Counted from the stretch's first letter, positions 47,062-59,771 are shown. The stretch: 64,000 nt of DNA from Brevipalpus yothersi (GCA_003956705.1 QZCP01000001.1:92861-156860); one strand, 5' to 3'. Notes: generated from the sequence alone by a model not told the origin. A program made the numbers and translations.

Positions 47062-48495
47062 TCAGACTAATTTGACAGCATTTAAACCATTCCTCAATCT
47101 GGTGATCTCTTTATGATGATTATTTTCCTCAAGCTTAAATGCTTGCTTATTAGCTTTCTTCTCTATTCTTCTTTCTTTTTTGAATTGTTTAAAAGCAGCT
47201 TTCCTCTCTTTACGTTCCTCTGGAGTTTCGTCTTTAGGCCGCTCAGATAAAATGGTAAGAGTAGATAATCTAGAGCCTACTGATCTGCTACTCGACCCAA
47301 TTTCAGGTCCGCATTGATTATCTAAGATTTTCAAGTTCTTTTTCGTAAGGGCGGAATTTTGAGAGACAATTCCAGAGGAATCAATTTTAAGTTTCCTTGA
47401 GTTGCCAGATCTTTCAGTTTGAATCAACTTCGGATGATTGTAAAGATTAGAATAAGTTGACAAGATGGATTCACAATCGAAGGGCTTCTCTTTTTCATTT
47501 GCAGCTAGGTCATCAATTTCGAGTATTCGAGTCTCTTCATCGCTGTCTTCTTGGATAGGTACTTTAATTTTTTCAGATGGTGGCTCATATTGAACCCGGT
47601 GATTAGGATCAGGATGTCCGATCAGTCTTTGGAGGCACTCATTTGGATCTTTATCGCCTTCAATCTCCTCACAATCGAGAGCACCGATCTCCATATCATC
47701 AGCATATTCACGCTCAAAGAGTGCTTCGAATTTTTCATCTGCAAAAAAATGCGATGATTATCGATTTCAGATTAATCATAACCAGCTGATATACTCACCG
47801 ATCAAAGTTTTGCCTTCGTTTCTGGGAACAACAGACGATGTAAGAGAGTAATTGGTGAAGCAACTTCTAGTTTCTTCTTTACTGAACAGTTTTCCTCTCC
47901 TCTGATTGTGCTCCTCATCATCAGAAAAACAAATATTATCTAAATCTTGGCTATCACATTCCGATTCTGTCTCCTCTGTATCATTGTCACCTTCTTGCTC
48001 TTCATCACACTCAGCATCATCACCAAAAAGAGCTTGAGCCACAAAATCCTCGTCGATTACATTGTTGGGATTATCGAAATCAAAATCATCGTCCAAAGCA
48101 GCCATCACATCAGGATCCAGATCAGGCTGAGGTCCAGTAGGAAGAACAGCTTTACTCAACATTCCTTCATCTTCTTCGATGATGGATGGGAAAACTGATG
48201 AAGGCAGTTTGAGCGCATTCTTATTTCTTGGTTGCTTCTTTTCAACCAATTCCCATTCTTTGTCAAATTCTCTGGTAGGTTTGAGGTGTTTGAGGTAATC
48301 ATAATCATCATCAAATTCGATACCATATTTTCTTTGCTCTTCTTTTCTCTTTTCCTCATCTTTTGGTTTCACTTCCATCAAAACATGCTGAGGAGCTGCT
48401 TCATCAGCCACAAGAGGATCATTTTGACTTCGATGTACCAACTTGAAGGTGATAGCACTCTTCTTGTCGATCCTTGGTCGAGCTTTTTTAGGCAT
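47062..48495 (-). CDS. LTV1: LTV1, 40S ribosomal subunit biogenesis factor, 457 aa
   Basis: LTV1 is needed for late maturation and export of pre-40S subunits. Exons are 48495-47799 and 47738-47062 (1374 nt). Landmarks: FKLVHRSQNDPL; QRKYGIEFDDDYDYLKHLK; LKLPSSVFPS; LDPDVMAALDDDFDFD; acidic middle; FTNYSLTSSVVPRNE; MEIGALDCEEIEG; DCESILSTYSNLYNHPKLI; and the basic C-terminal KKERRIEKKANKQAFKLE. Human length is 475. I start at MPKKARPR rather than three codons earlier because family members begin with a short basic stretch. It is convergent with RFC3 copy b and tandem with SNRPA1. Confidence 0.95.
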
Positions 48496-48852
48496 CTTGA
48501 ACAATTACTTGAGAACTCACAAATCAAACAGCAAAAATAAACTATTTAAATCACAAAAAATCTAATGTATTGCAACACAACACGCGGTGAAGTTCATGTT
48601 CCAGATGCATGTGAGACATACAAAGTTTGTATTACAAACGCAAGCATGTCCCACAAGCGCACAATTTGAACAATCATGATCATGAAAACAGTTGACCACT
48701 AAAGCAGTGGGAATTTACTATTCTTAATGGATTTATTAATTGAAATCTTATAATTTATTGATGAGATAAGACGAAAATACATCATCATTATATTTACACA
48801 ATGGTTTTTGAAATATTGTTAAATCATGCTATCATTTCGCTTTTGCCATGCA

Positions 48853-49884
48853 CTATGAAGACTGCTCCATAGGCATTGAATTACTATCGGCTTGTTCTTC
48901 CATTCCAAATTGATTACTATTACCATTCTGTGATTCTTCACCATCTTGTGTCCGATCATCTTCGGTGTCTTCTTCTACTGCTTCCTCCTCTGGTTCTCCT
49001 TCTTCTTCTTCCTCTTCTTCTTCCTCCTCCTCTTCCTCCTCTGGCTGCTGATGTTGCTCTTGTTGTTGCTGCTGTAAAGGTTCTTGATGCTCTACACTCA
49101 TGTTATTGTTATTATTTTCACCAATGTTGGTCTGATTTCTATTTGATTGAGAATCATCACCAGATCTACCAGGAATGTAACCAGCTTTGAGCATTTGATT
49201 GAGACGCTCGATCTCTTCGAGAGTTTTTGCCTTAGCAATCGCAGCCTTAATAGCTTCAACATCAGCAGGAGTGTGAACAGGCTTACCACCTCCAGGCACA
49301 GGACCAGACGAAATGGTTTCATTTGCACCTTTATGTGATGCAATACCTCTTGATTTGATGCCGATCTCTTTCTCCAGTTCTCTACCCTTTTTACCTTTAA
49401 ACAAATTAGCGGCATCTTGACGCTCTCTCAATTTGATCTTTCGAAAATCTAAGATTCTCAATTTAGGTAGCCTATGTATCACATATAATCGATAATGTTT
49501 CTTGGTGGTTACTGGATTATTGAGTAGACTAAGGAATTCCAATTTCGGCAATGTTGCCAGAGGATCGATGTCACCCAACTCTTGAATCTGATTGTTGGTC
49601 AATATAAGCCATGACAAATTGGGTATCACTTCTTCCAGACCTTCGGCGATCCGATTGATACGATTATTGTTGAACAATAGTTTCTTCAAACGTACCAGCA
49701 GCGGGAAACCATCCAATTTTCGGACATTATTGTCAGAAAAATCATAACTATCAAATTGATCCAGTGAAGCACCCAAATTTTCAATCGCAGTAATCTTGTA
49801 ATTGCGAAGATCTAATTCTCTATCATGTGTCGCTGGATTGATGTATTGTGATGCATTTTCAATTATGTCCACACTTAATTTCAT
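48853..49884 (-). CDS. SNRPA1: U2 snRNP A' protein with long acidic tail, 343 aa
   Basis: U2A' pairs with U2B'' on U2 snRNA stem-loop IV in the spliceosome. Uninterrupted ORF. The LRR part (residues 1-170) matches closely: DRELDLRNYKITAIENLGA; LDQFDSYDFSDNNVRKLDG; LILTNNQIQELGDIDPLA; NPVTTKKHYRLYVIHRLP; LDFRKIKLRERQDA. A conserved DVEAIKAAIAKAKTLEEIERL segment and GYIPGR follow. The C-terminus is extended by about 90 residues of Gln runs, a long Glu run and Asn/Ser-rich sequence not present in human U2A' (255 aa). The coding repeat lies near 48,996-49,075. The upstream in-frame TTG is not used; ATG at 49884 fits the family start. Confidence 0.95.
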   Translation of the reverse strand: MKLSVDIIENASQYINPATHDRELDLRNYKITAIENLGASLDQFDSYDFSDNNVRKLDGFPLLVRLKKLLFNNNRINRIAEGLEEVIPNLSWLILTNNQIQELGDIDPLATLPKLEFLSLLNNPVTTKKHYRLYVIHRLPKLRILDFRKIKLRERQDAANLFKGKKGRELEKEIGIKSRGIASHKGANETISSGPVPGGGKPVHTPADVEAIKAAIAKAKTLEEIERLNQMLKAGYIPGRSGDDSQSNRNQTNIGENNNNNMSVEHQEPLQQQQQEQHQQPEEEEEEEEEEEEEEGEPEEEAVEEDTEDDRTQDGEESQNGNSNQFGMEEQADSNSMPMEQSS

Positions 49885-50895
49885 CTTGACCAACAGGCAA
49901 ACAATATCAACCCTCTAACTTTTGCTCAAGCAGTCACTTCACATCGACAATCTAATTCAAAACACACAATTAACTAAATTAAACACAACTATATTCGATT
50001 GAATCAAATAATCAAATCAATCAAAAACCCGGTTAAAATCATGCTTCTTGACAGCAACTTTTGTTGACATCTTTTATCAACATTTCTTTCAATACGATAG
50101 ATGTCAGAGTTGAGCTCATTTTCGAAGCGAAAAGTTGAAAAAAGTTTTTCTTTTCTTTTCAGAACTTTTTCAAATTCGATTCAAAATTCATAAGCAAAGG
50201 AAAATCTTTTCAGGAATGAGCTCTAATCATATTATCTGTGGAATACTTGAACAATATCGTTTAGCATGGCGAGGTTTTTCCTCATCCGTATTCATCACTT
50301 GTACATCATCACAGAAGTGATCTGGTTTTTAGGGCAAACAAACTCTTTTTGCTCTTTCTGGAACTTTTTTGATCTCAAATTGAAATTGAAATCCAATTTG
50401 ATTGGATCTTCCTTGGATTTGTACAAAATTGATCAGTTGTCATAGCAATAGTAGAAAAATATCCAAAATGCTACGAGTTGTTCGAATTTCGAAAAGAAAA
50501 TCTCCAAATCTATTTCCAATATGCATGTAATGAAGATGAATGTATCGGGAAAATTCTCTTTTTGTGGCCTGATTTTCACTCGTCGAATTGATTCTTCAAC
50601 AACTTCTTGGGATGATGTGAATAAAAGAGTGAGTGGAAAATATCTTCATTTTCAATCTGAATTGTGAAATATTATCAGATGATGTGATCAGATATATTTA
50701 TCGGAGGATGATGATAAGGTATTGAAGGGTGACAAGAAAGAAAAAATTTCTCTTCAGTCCAATAACGTGAGTTTATGGCTATTGTTATTGAAAGCAGCAT
50801 TAAATGATATAAATCTGAAGAGTTTTTCACGGGTCAGTCCCGTTAACTTGATAGATTTCGATGCCCTTAATTCTTTTGCCTTTTTCCGTGCCGCC

Positions 50896-50898
<3 letters not shown>

Positions 50899-50967
<69 letters not shown>
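50899..50967. repeat. (CT)n microsatellite, about 69 bp
   Basis: Pure CT tract. Confidence 0.95.
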
Positions 50968-50970
<3 letters not shown>

Positions 50971-51536
50971 CGTGAATTGTGAAGTATCAATTTGGTTGTT
51001 TGATTGGGATCACAAATGAGAATCAAAATTTCACACAAAATTCTTTTTCCATATCAAGATCAATCCACACCATTCTCTGAATGATCAATATTGAATGAAC
51101 GTGAAATCAGTTCCGAAAAGAGGGGAGAAAAAGAAGAGAGAGAAAGAAATAAAGAACAGAATCAACTAGTCAATATTTTATATTTATCTTCTAACCATCA
51201 TGCCAACAATAATAGTAATAATAATAATGATCAACTTCTTTGGAGTATGTGAGTACAAGATCCATACAACAGGGAAGGAGACAAAATGATCAAACAAATT
51301 TGATAGCAACGCCAAAAAAAAGATTGGTACATTGATTGTGGCAAGAGCAAGAGAGAGGAAAGCGTTTACATGCCACTTCGCCGGACGCCCTTCACAAGCC
51401 AGGCCGGATGCATGGTCGACCTGTTGAGCTGAGCCATCGATATCAATGAACTTGCTTGATTCTCTCTCTCGAAAAAATATTTTCCACTACCTTTCATGAG
51501 GCTGATGCCTGAGGGCAAAAGATGCGAGCAGAGAGC

Positions 51537-51540
<4 letters not shown>

Positions 51541-51572
<32 letters not shown>
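51541..51572. repeat. (GA)n microsatellite
   Basis: Pure GA tract, opposite strand sense to the previous one. Confidence 0.95.
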
Positions 51573-51576
<4 letters not shown>

Positions 51577-51657
51577 CGATAGAAAACGTTAGATGGGCCA
51601 GTCAAGATTTCGAGACAATTCGTGAGAGAAGAGAGTGTTACTAACAATCGAATAAGT

Positions 51658-51659
<2 letters not shown>

Positions 51660-51720
<61 letters not shown>
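51660..51720. repeat. (GA)n microsatellite, about 60 bp
   Basis: Pure GA tract, only 90 bp from the previous one. Confidence 0.95.
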
Positions 51721-51722
<2 letters not shown>

Positions 51723-53099
51723 CTAGCTGAAAATTTTGGGAATAAGAAGAAGAAAGTAACTCAAAAGAAGGAGGAACCTTAGTGTGAGCGACAAGTGAAT
51801 GTTTTTCACGTCTTTCGCTGTGGTGTATGTGTGTGTGTGTGTGATCGGGCACACTCACACAAAAGTAGAGCTAAGAAGTAGTGGGAAATCGAACAAAACG
51901 GGTCCAAAAATTCTTGGGAAAAAATTCATCTCCATCCATCTCTATTTGAATTCACTCAATTTAAAGACTTAAAACTTTTACCATCCAAATTTATGTGATA
52001 AGTGATGATGAAGGAGTGCTGCGTTAAGCTGAACTCGCCTTCTCTCTCTTTCTGTCTCTCTCTAATCCGAGGAACAATTTTTTTTCGCCTCATGAGTCTC
52101 TGGAGTAGAATTTTCGAGCCACAAATAAGGCCAGATAAATTTAGCCGATATATGAATGGCTATTGGCGTTTGGTGTCGAATGGCCCACAGCAATGTGATT
52201 CCCGAAGAGTCACGTTCTCATTGGCATCGACTGGTGCAAGAATAGAGAAAGAAAGAGAAACAGAACTCTAAAGTCAGCCCAAATGTGGATATATACATGT
52301 GTGTGTTCAAAAGTTGGAGGCCAGTTTGTTTACCAAAGGCCTGAGCGCACTTCCGTCGCCTAACTGAGGACGCTTGTTGATGATGAAGGTGGCCCACTTC
52401 TTGGCTTCCATCCTCATGAAGAGAAAGAGAAAGAGGCAGAAAGAGAAAAGATTTGAGTTTTTCTCGCTTCTTTTGCTCTTCTCGCATTTCTGATGAGTTC
52501 TAAGTAGAATCATTCATGAGAGAAGCGAGAAAAAAAGATGAACACACTGATTGGACAGAGAAAGAGAGACAGAGAGATGTTCCATAGTCATTGTGATTTT
52601 GTGTACAAAATCACTAGAAAATACAAACACACACATACACATCAAGTCAAAGATCTCTTTTATCAATGACTGTGTAGTATGTATAACATACTCGCTGTTT
52701 GCACGATTCTGGAGGCCAGCGGTGCGAGATCATTTCCGAGGCCATCAGAGCGACAAGAGAGAACAGATTTTTCGATGAGCCAGCAAATGAACGAGAGAGA
52801 GAGAAAAACTTCATTTGAGCATTTTTTTCTTTCTTTCTCTCTCTTCCATCATCTTCACTCATTTTCTCTCTCTTGTTCCCGACTCGTGCATCTCGGAAGA
52901 GAGAGCAGCTTTTTTCATCCTCATCCTGACTAGATGCTCTTTACGCAAGCTAGGCTCGCTTCCGGCTCGTGCTGCCTCTAATTGCAAACTGTTATATCTT
53001 TCTTCGCAACATTTCGGACCGATGAGAGAAAAGACTTTTTTAGGAAAAAGTGTACGGAATTGGTTAGGTTATCTGTCTGTTTGTCCTCTTCTCCAGCAT

Positions 53100-53103
<4 letters not shown>

Positions 53104-53172
<69 letters not shown>
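53104..53172. repeat. (CT)n microsatellite, about 69 bp
   Basis: Pure CT tract. Confidence 0.95.
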
Positions 53173-53175
<3 letters not shown>

Positions 53176-53720
53176 GAGTCATATTTTACCTTTGAATTCT
53201 CGAGCAAAAACCTTTCTGGGCTAAATAATTTTCTTTTCTCCCTTATGCTTCATCCAGGCGAAAAACTTTATTTCCGACAAGATTTTCAATTTCATACAAT
53301 TTTGGTAAAAATTTGGGGCAGGTTATGTACACATCTTTAATCAATATCATTCCCGCTTATTTGGAGAAGAAAAATTCTCTTGATGAATACATAATATCCT
53401 CAATTTTAATTTGTGTTCGTATTCATTGGTAGTGATCTTTTGTCGAAACGTGTGATTCAAAGATGGAAGAGAAAGAGAAGAAAGCGAGGAGAGAGCTTCT
53501 TCTCTTTCATTAAATCGAATGAACTTACCTTCCAAAATCTCCACCTCATCACGGCTCTCTCTCTCTTTTCTCTCTAGAGGTTTAATCAAAAACTTTTCTT
53601 CAAATAATCTTCTTCCCAAATCTCATCAGTTTTGCTGGCTTTGAGCTTTAAAATATCACCGTAAAAGATTCCTATGAAACCTAAGTAAGCTATCTGAAAG
53701 CTCTCTCTTTCTTCCTCTCT

Positions 53721-53722
<2 letters not shown>

Positions 53723-53814
<92 letters not shown>

Positions 53815-53877
53815 NNNNNNNNNNNNNNNNNNNNNNNNNNNNNNNNNNNNNNNNNNNNNNNNNNNNNNNNNNNNNNN

Positions 53878-53918
<41 letters not shown>
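53723..53918. repeat. (GA)n tract with 63-base assembly gap
   Basis: GA repeats on both sides of an N run (53815-53877). The true tract length is unknown; the gap almost certainly reflects failure to assemble through the repeat. Confidence 0.9.
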
Positions 53919-53920
<2 letters not shown>

Positions 53921-54092
53921 TAAAAGAATGAGAATAAGATACATCAACTCAACAAATGATGATGGCTCAAATTGGATCAGTTTCATATTCTCATGAGGAT
54001 ATATTCGGTATATTCATCAAAACAAGTGAATTATCATTCGCCCAAATGATTCCTGTTACTCTCTAAAACGTAAAAAAATACCAAGAATGTGA

Positions 54093-54093
54093 G

Positions 54094-54126
<33 letters not shown>
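54093..54126. repeat. (CT)n microsatellite
   Basis: About 280 bp upstream of the H2A-like start codon. Confidence 0.9.
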
Positions 54127-54129
<3 letters not shown>

Positions 54130-54407
54130 GAGCTTCAATGATTGGCATTGGACAATTTACCTCTATTTTCTATGTTGCTCAATACTAACAAGCCACTACA
54201 TTGTTTACGGCCATTCTGATTCAGAACAATCTATTGTTGTGATACATGCTAGATTAATAGGAGGTCACTACAATTAGATCCACCAGAGAAAGCACAGGCC
54301 ATTCTTACATCATCTTGGGAATTGATGTGAAGATCGAATTCTATATTCCATCTCTTTGTTTAGAGTGAACAGTTTTCACACAATTCAAAATTCAGTACGA
54401 CGTCGTT

Positions 54408-55272
54408 ATGTCAGAAACCAGAGCCCGTTCTAAATCAAAATCGAAAGCCACCTCACGCACTAGTAGTGCGGCAAGTACCGGCTCTGGTGGAAGTGGTAAG
54501 AAGAAAGGAAAAAAAGGTGGCGGCAAAAAGAGTGCCAAGAAAGGTGATAAAATTGAGGGTACTGGACGATCCCAGCAAGCTGGAGTACTTTTACCTGTGG
54601 GACGAATTCAGACATGGCTCAGGCAAGGTGGATATGCTCGACGAATATCGGCTGGAGCAGCGGTATTCTTGTGTGGTGCTTTGGACTATTTGATGATGGA
54701 AATTATTAAAAATGCAATCACCAACATGGAACAAGATAAAAAGAAAAGACTTCGTCCACAGGATATTCGTGCCGTTTTCGATCGTATTGTGCCATTTGAT
54801 GAGATGATCAGAACTCTGAAGCCCATGTTCAGAAAAGGTGGAGCTCGTCCACAGATCCATCCGAATTTGAAAATGTCCATGCGGACCAAGCGAAAGCCTG
54901 GAAAACTATTACCAGCAGTGATTTATGATAAAAATGATGATGACAAATTCGATTACGGTCGATATCAAATACCAGGCACTGATGGTGAGTATTTATTTAA
55001 ATATAGAAGAATATTTCATTTAATTTCAAATGCACTTTGCCAAGAAAGATCCCATTCAATATCATCATCATCATTTTGTGAATTTCTCACTTTAATTTTA
55101 TCTATTTCTATCTAAATCAGTTCAACATGCTGCCAAATTGAATGAATTGAAGAATCGTAAAGTACCTAGACGAAAGAAAGGCAAACGTAAGGCAGCGAAC
55201 AAAAAATCTGGAGGCAAAAAAGCTAAAAAAGGAAAGGGAAAGAAAAAGGGAAAGGGTAAAGCTAAGAAGTAA
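54408..55272 (+). CDS. Divergent H2A-type histone with long basic tails, 242 aa
   Basis: Exons 54408-54984 and 55121-55272 (729 nt). The core aligns with the H2A fold: AGVLLPVGRIQTWLRQGGYA (58-77; H2A has AGLQFPVGR), ISAGAAVFLCGALDYLMMEI, and DKKKRLRPQDIRAVF for the loop 2 region. Acidic-patch positions differ: E56 is D93, E61 is E98, E64 is K101, and the D90-E92 triplet reads F130-D131-E132. The Ser/Gly/Lys-rich N-tail is about 56 residues. Beyond the fold are about 90 residues ending in an H1-like KKAKKGKGKKKGKGKAKK tail. Canonical H2A is about 130 residues, intronless and has a 3' stem-loop; this gene has an intron and no stem-loop was seen, so it should be a polyadenylated replacement variant. 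A germline or sperm role is only a guess. Confidence 0.8.
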
Positions 55273-55973
55273 GGCAAGATGATTGATGGAAAAAGGAAAG
55301 ATCATGTCCAGAGAAATTTGTGATCTTGATTTATTCATTTGCCCAATATATTCAAATTTTGTTTCCTATTATTTTGATTTCCAATACAACAATTACAGTA
55401 AATTACAGTAAAAATATGAAGTGAATATTGTTACAAGCTGCTTGATTTTTCACTCCATGGTGAGATAATTGGATGAGCCCTTATCGCCCACAAAAGCTGA
55501 ACCCTTGATTTTGTTGGTTATTTTGATTCCAACATTTAGATCCACATCATCCCAATCACCAGCAGGCCCAAACTAGCCTCTTGACCCTCACTAGAAAGCA
55601 AAACAAGCTGGGTCAAAGATGGTCCACGATAGCATCGTCCCATGGCAGTGATCAGAGGCAGACGAAATCGGGGATCCCATGAAGTCGTAAAGCTGGTTCT
55701 CAAGAAAGATGATGATAGAGTTTATCTGGCTGCTCTTCGCTACTGGCCCGTCTAGTGACACACAGAGAGAGATGAGACCGAGTGAAGGAGGAGGTGGAGG
55801 AGGAGGATGAGGAGGAGGACAAACAGATGGATAACTTAACCAGTCCCGTTCGCTTTTCCTTCTGGAACGTGTTAGGGAGAAAATTACAGTGAAGAGAGGG
55901 CCAGCCGAAAATAGAGGCCAAACTGGCCTCAGCTCGGCCGGAAGCTATTCTCTTTTCGTCCACACACAAAATA

Positions 55974-55994
55974 CTCTCTCTCTCTCTTTCTCTT

Positions 55995-56038
<44 letters not shown>

Positions 56039-56179
56039 TCTCTCTCTCTCTCTCTCTCTTACAAATACACACTCATTCAGCATTCAGAGTGTACTTGCTC
56101 TCTTCTCTGAAAACAGTTGCTTTTCGTCTCTCTCTCTCTCTCTCTCGTAGCATTTTTGTATGTCTCTCTCGTGGGTCTT

Positions 56180-56231
<52 letters not shown>

Positions 56232-56352
56232 ATTCATACAAAAACTTGAAAGTGAGTTCAGCAGTCTCTCTCTCTCTTTCTCTCTCTTTCATCAGGCGCA
56301 ATACCTTTACTTTGAGGGAGCAAAAAGAGAGACAGAGAGAGAGAGAGAGAGA
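55974..56352. repeat. Cluster of CT then GA tracts
   Basis: Interrupted CT at 55,974-56,059, CT at 56,127-56,147, 56,182-56,228 and 56,263-56,290, then GA at 56,333-56,352: five tracts in under 400 bp with a switch of strand sense. Confidence 0.9.
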
Positions 56353-56823
56353 AGAGAGAAGAGAGATGCTCGCGTAAAGTGCCTGTCTGCTCTCTAACTT
56401 TATTGATGTTTTGATGCTCATACAGCACGTTAGGTGAACCAAAAATTCTGAACTTTACCTGTATTTTGTTGATTTTGTTTATTGAGAGAAAAAAATTTCT
56501 AGCTACCCTCTTGTAACTTATTGGTTCTGTGGTTGATCGAATTTGTGGAAAATTTTTTTCAATCATTGTGGTGTATTGGTCACTCTTGTGTGTTTTTCAA
56601 ATCTGTTTTCATCATGAAGTCCAATGATATTTTCGTTCTTGCATGCTTGAAATCCGTATGTCAGATAAATTTCATCAACAATGTCAGCGTTTTCGACTAA
56701 AATTCTTGATAGAATAATAATACTCCTCTGATTATCACTTCATTCGAACTTGTATTCATCATCAATATAACGGAATACATCTTCACCAAATCGTCATCGT
56801 CACTTGAAATAATACAAGTCAAC

Positions 56824-56914
56824 ATGAAATATCAAAAAACATCTCTTCTATCCAACCTTATCAACAATTCTTTCTTGATTCTGATAATTTTCATATCATG
56901 TCAAATTCATCAAG
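56824..56914 (+). CDS. Possible first coding exon with signal peptide
   Basis: An ATG opens 30 codons that look like a signal peptide: polar start (MKYQKTSLLSNLINN), hydrophobic core (SFLILIIFISC), then QIHQ, followed directly by a good donor (CAAG|GTATGT). The following DNA is repeat-rich and non-coding, as a long first intron would be. No second exon was found before the window end, so this could be chance. Confidence 0.3.
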
Positions 56915-57200
56915 GTATGTCAAATTTTATACATTCTCTTTTTTTCTACTTAACCCCTTCTCACTGTCTATTATTATTCAAATCAAATCATAACGTCAAA
57001 TGCGGTTCAGCTCACTATTATCGCTCTCTCCTTTGTGGTTCCGTGATTTTCGATCCAATATAGTTGACATGAATAATCGTTCACCTGAATCTTTTTATCT
57101 CTCTCTCTTTCCTCTTCTTATGGTCCACCACTTTGTGGTCAGCAGTCTTTACTTTTTATTGCTTTCATTAGCCCTTCAATCAGATGCCATCCAAGTAAAA

Positions 57201-57208
<8 letters not shown>

Positions 57209-57260
<52 letters not shown>
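57209..57260. repeat. (CT)n microsatellite
   Basis: Pure CT tract of about 52 bp. Confidence 0.9.
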
Positions 57261-57262
<2 letters not shown>

Positions 57263-58195
57263 ACTTGCCAATAAGCCTTTCAATCAATTCTCCACTCCAA
57301 TCGACTTATTCCTTATGAAATCGCAATTTATTCTCGAATCATTTTTCTGCCTCTCCAGTCACAGCAAGAGAGCTTGCTTAACCAATCCGCATCTCTGTCA
57401 GACATCGCTTTGCATGATCATCAATCCAAGAAGCCAATCAACAACCACAACAATAATCACCATCATAACAACTGTTAGCTACAGGATGAGGAGGAAAAAA
57501 AATCAAATCCTCATTCAACAATCCAAAATAATCTCAATTCACACATCCATATAAGATTACACCGGCTCCATCATTTTTCCCCCTCACTATTATTGCATGA
57601 TCGTAAACTCATGTATTCATTGACATCCAGAGGAAAACATTCCACTTCATTCATTTAAATGGACTGTCAATTGTAAACTCATTTCTTATTCTCGAAGACC
57701 CTTCCTCTCTTTCTCTCTCTCTCTCTCTGCCAGTGGTGGACATCCGATCACAAACATACACACATACACATGATGCTGCATGGGTATACTATCATTTACT
57801 CAGCTTTTTCCTTTTTCCAAGATGCATACATAATAATCTTGGACGGAAGCGAAAAAGCTTTTTCTCTCTCTCTCTCTCTATACTTCTTCCACCATCGTGT
57901 GAATCCACATCCACATGACGGGTTTCCTTTTTTTTCAATGTCTTTTCTAGAGTAGTGACACGAGGCCACACATACACAGTCTTCTCTCCTACCTCTTAGC
58001 TCCAATATCAATGAGCACCATATGCTTACCGAGAGAGAGAGAGAGAGAGTCAAACATACACACAGCGGCTGGTGCGGCTTGATGTCTCGAATGGCCTCTC
58101 TCTCTCTCTCTTCAACTATTTCTCTATGGCCCTCAGGCCAAATAGGCACATACACAGATCAGGAGAGATGTATAGTGAAAGAAAAGTAGAGCCCG

Positions 58196-58201
<6 letters not shown>

Positions 58202-58256
<55 letters not shown>
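58202..58256. repeat. (CT)n microsatellite
   Basis: Pure CT tract of about 55 bp. Confidence 0.9.
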
Positions 58257-58261
<5 letters not shown>

Positions 58262-59067
58262 CAATTCACACTGCCAATACGGACAAGTTCATCGCTCCTT
58301 TTTCTCGAAAATATATATTCCATTCAATGAGCCCTTGTGTGTGTGTATGTGTGTGTATGTGCCCCTCTCTCGTTTTCATTCAGTCTTCCTCACCCGTCAG
58401 GCCACCTCAGCTGTCCGAAATATTCGCGGCTCAATTGAATTGAATACAGAATATTCAGCGTAACCGAGCGAAAAAAGAGAGAGAGAATCATCATCAGCAC
58501 CACTATTACTTACCTACTATAACCACTCAAAAGCTGTCCTCTCTCTCTCTTGTCGACTGATGCTGAAATATTTGAAATTTTTTAGGATCATCGCATACAT
58601 TTTGTAATATTGCATTCATGTGTACATAGCATGAGCTTGAGGTGGACATTATTCAATGCAAACTTTTCAATACGTTCGAGGTCCCTCCAATATGGATGCC
58701 AACGCTCTACTTCAAGAGAGTGCAATTTTTTCAAGAATGCTTTTAGGGTGAAAGAGAGAGAGAGAGGAATTTTTGTGTCTCAAAAAATTTTTTGCTATCC
58801 AATCAGAGGTGTAAAAAAGCATGGCCACCTATCAACACTTGATTTGCCAGTGACAACACATAAACAGATATAAGTTGACATTGTTGACGCAAGTTGAGGC
58901 AAGTGATTTCATCATCCGGTCTTCCGAAAAAATATACACACGTACGCACACAAATGTGAGTGGCTGGCGAAATGTTTTTTGGGCTCCTTCTTCATCTTAT
59001 TCGCAAAAATGTGGCCTGTCGCATGGATTGTGGATGATGAGTGTGTTGAATGGGAAACATGAGATGA

Positions 59068-59112
59068 GAGAGAGAGAGAGAGAGGAAGAGAGAGGAAGAG
59101 AGAGGAAGAGAG
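59068..59112. repeat. GA tract with GAGGAA units
   Basis: GA repeat interrupted by a higher-order GAGAGAGGAA unit repeated three times. Confidence 0.85.
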
Positions 59113-59733
59113 AAGATGGAAGATGGAAGAAAGTGAGAAAAAGTGTAGGAGTTTCGCATTGGCCTGAGAGCCATTTGAGATTGGTTCTGCTTGTTGCGCT
59201 GGGCCTGATTCATGATTCATTAAACTAAATGAGTGTATCTCATGCGTATCTCAATCAAAGTGATCTTTTGCCGAAGAGCCAAGAAGAAGATGAGAGAGAG
59301 ATTTTTCCAAGGCAAAGCATGAGAAGAACAAGATGAAGCATAAGAAAATGTGGATGGAAGAGAGAGAGAGAGAGAGAGGAAGATGATCGCTCCAGTGACG
59401 CGCTTCGTTTTCTTCCGCCGACACTAGCTTGAATCGTAATTTTTCTTCCTTTTAAATGATATGATTCTCGGAAATAGTGACAGAGGCACCATGTTCCTGT
59501 TACACTATCTTTTCTTCCGTTTTTCAGGCCCTATTCAATTGATGTTTCGATCGGATGAACTGATATCAGCCACTTGTGTGTGAATGAATGAATGAATGAG
59601 AGGAAGAGAGTATCTCACTAGTGTATCATCATCGTGATCACTTAGCCCATGCAAATGAGCCTTGTGAAATATTACGGATATTGCTCTTGCGGTAAATGAA
59701 AGCATATCTCCTCAAATCTGGAGAAGAAAGAGA

Positions 59734-59735
<2 letters not shown>

Positions 59736-59771
<36 letters not shown>
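59736..59771. repeat. (GA)n microsatellite
   Basis: Pure GA tract of about 36 bp. Confidence 0.9.

Larger units (their letters stand above)
49885..54407. other. Intergenic, microsatellite-rich
   Basis: 4.5 kb between divergent SNRPA1 and the H2A-like gene. The first kilobase is ordinary AT-rich DNA; from 50.9 kb, long CT or GA tracts appear every few hundred bases. ORFs here are serine-leucine or arginine-glutamate readings of the tracts. No gene is supported. Confidence 0.6.
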
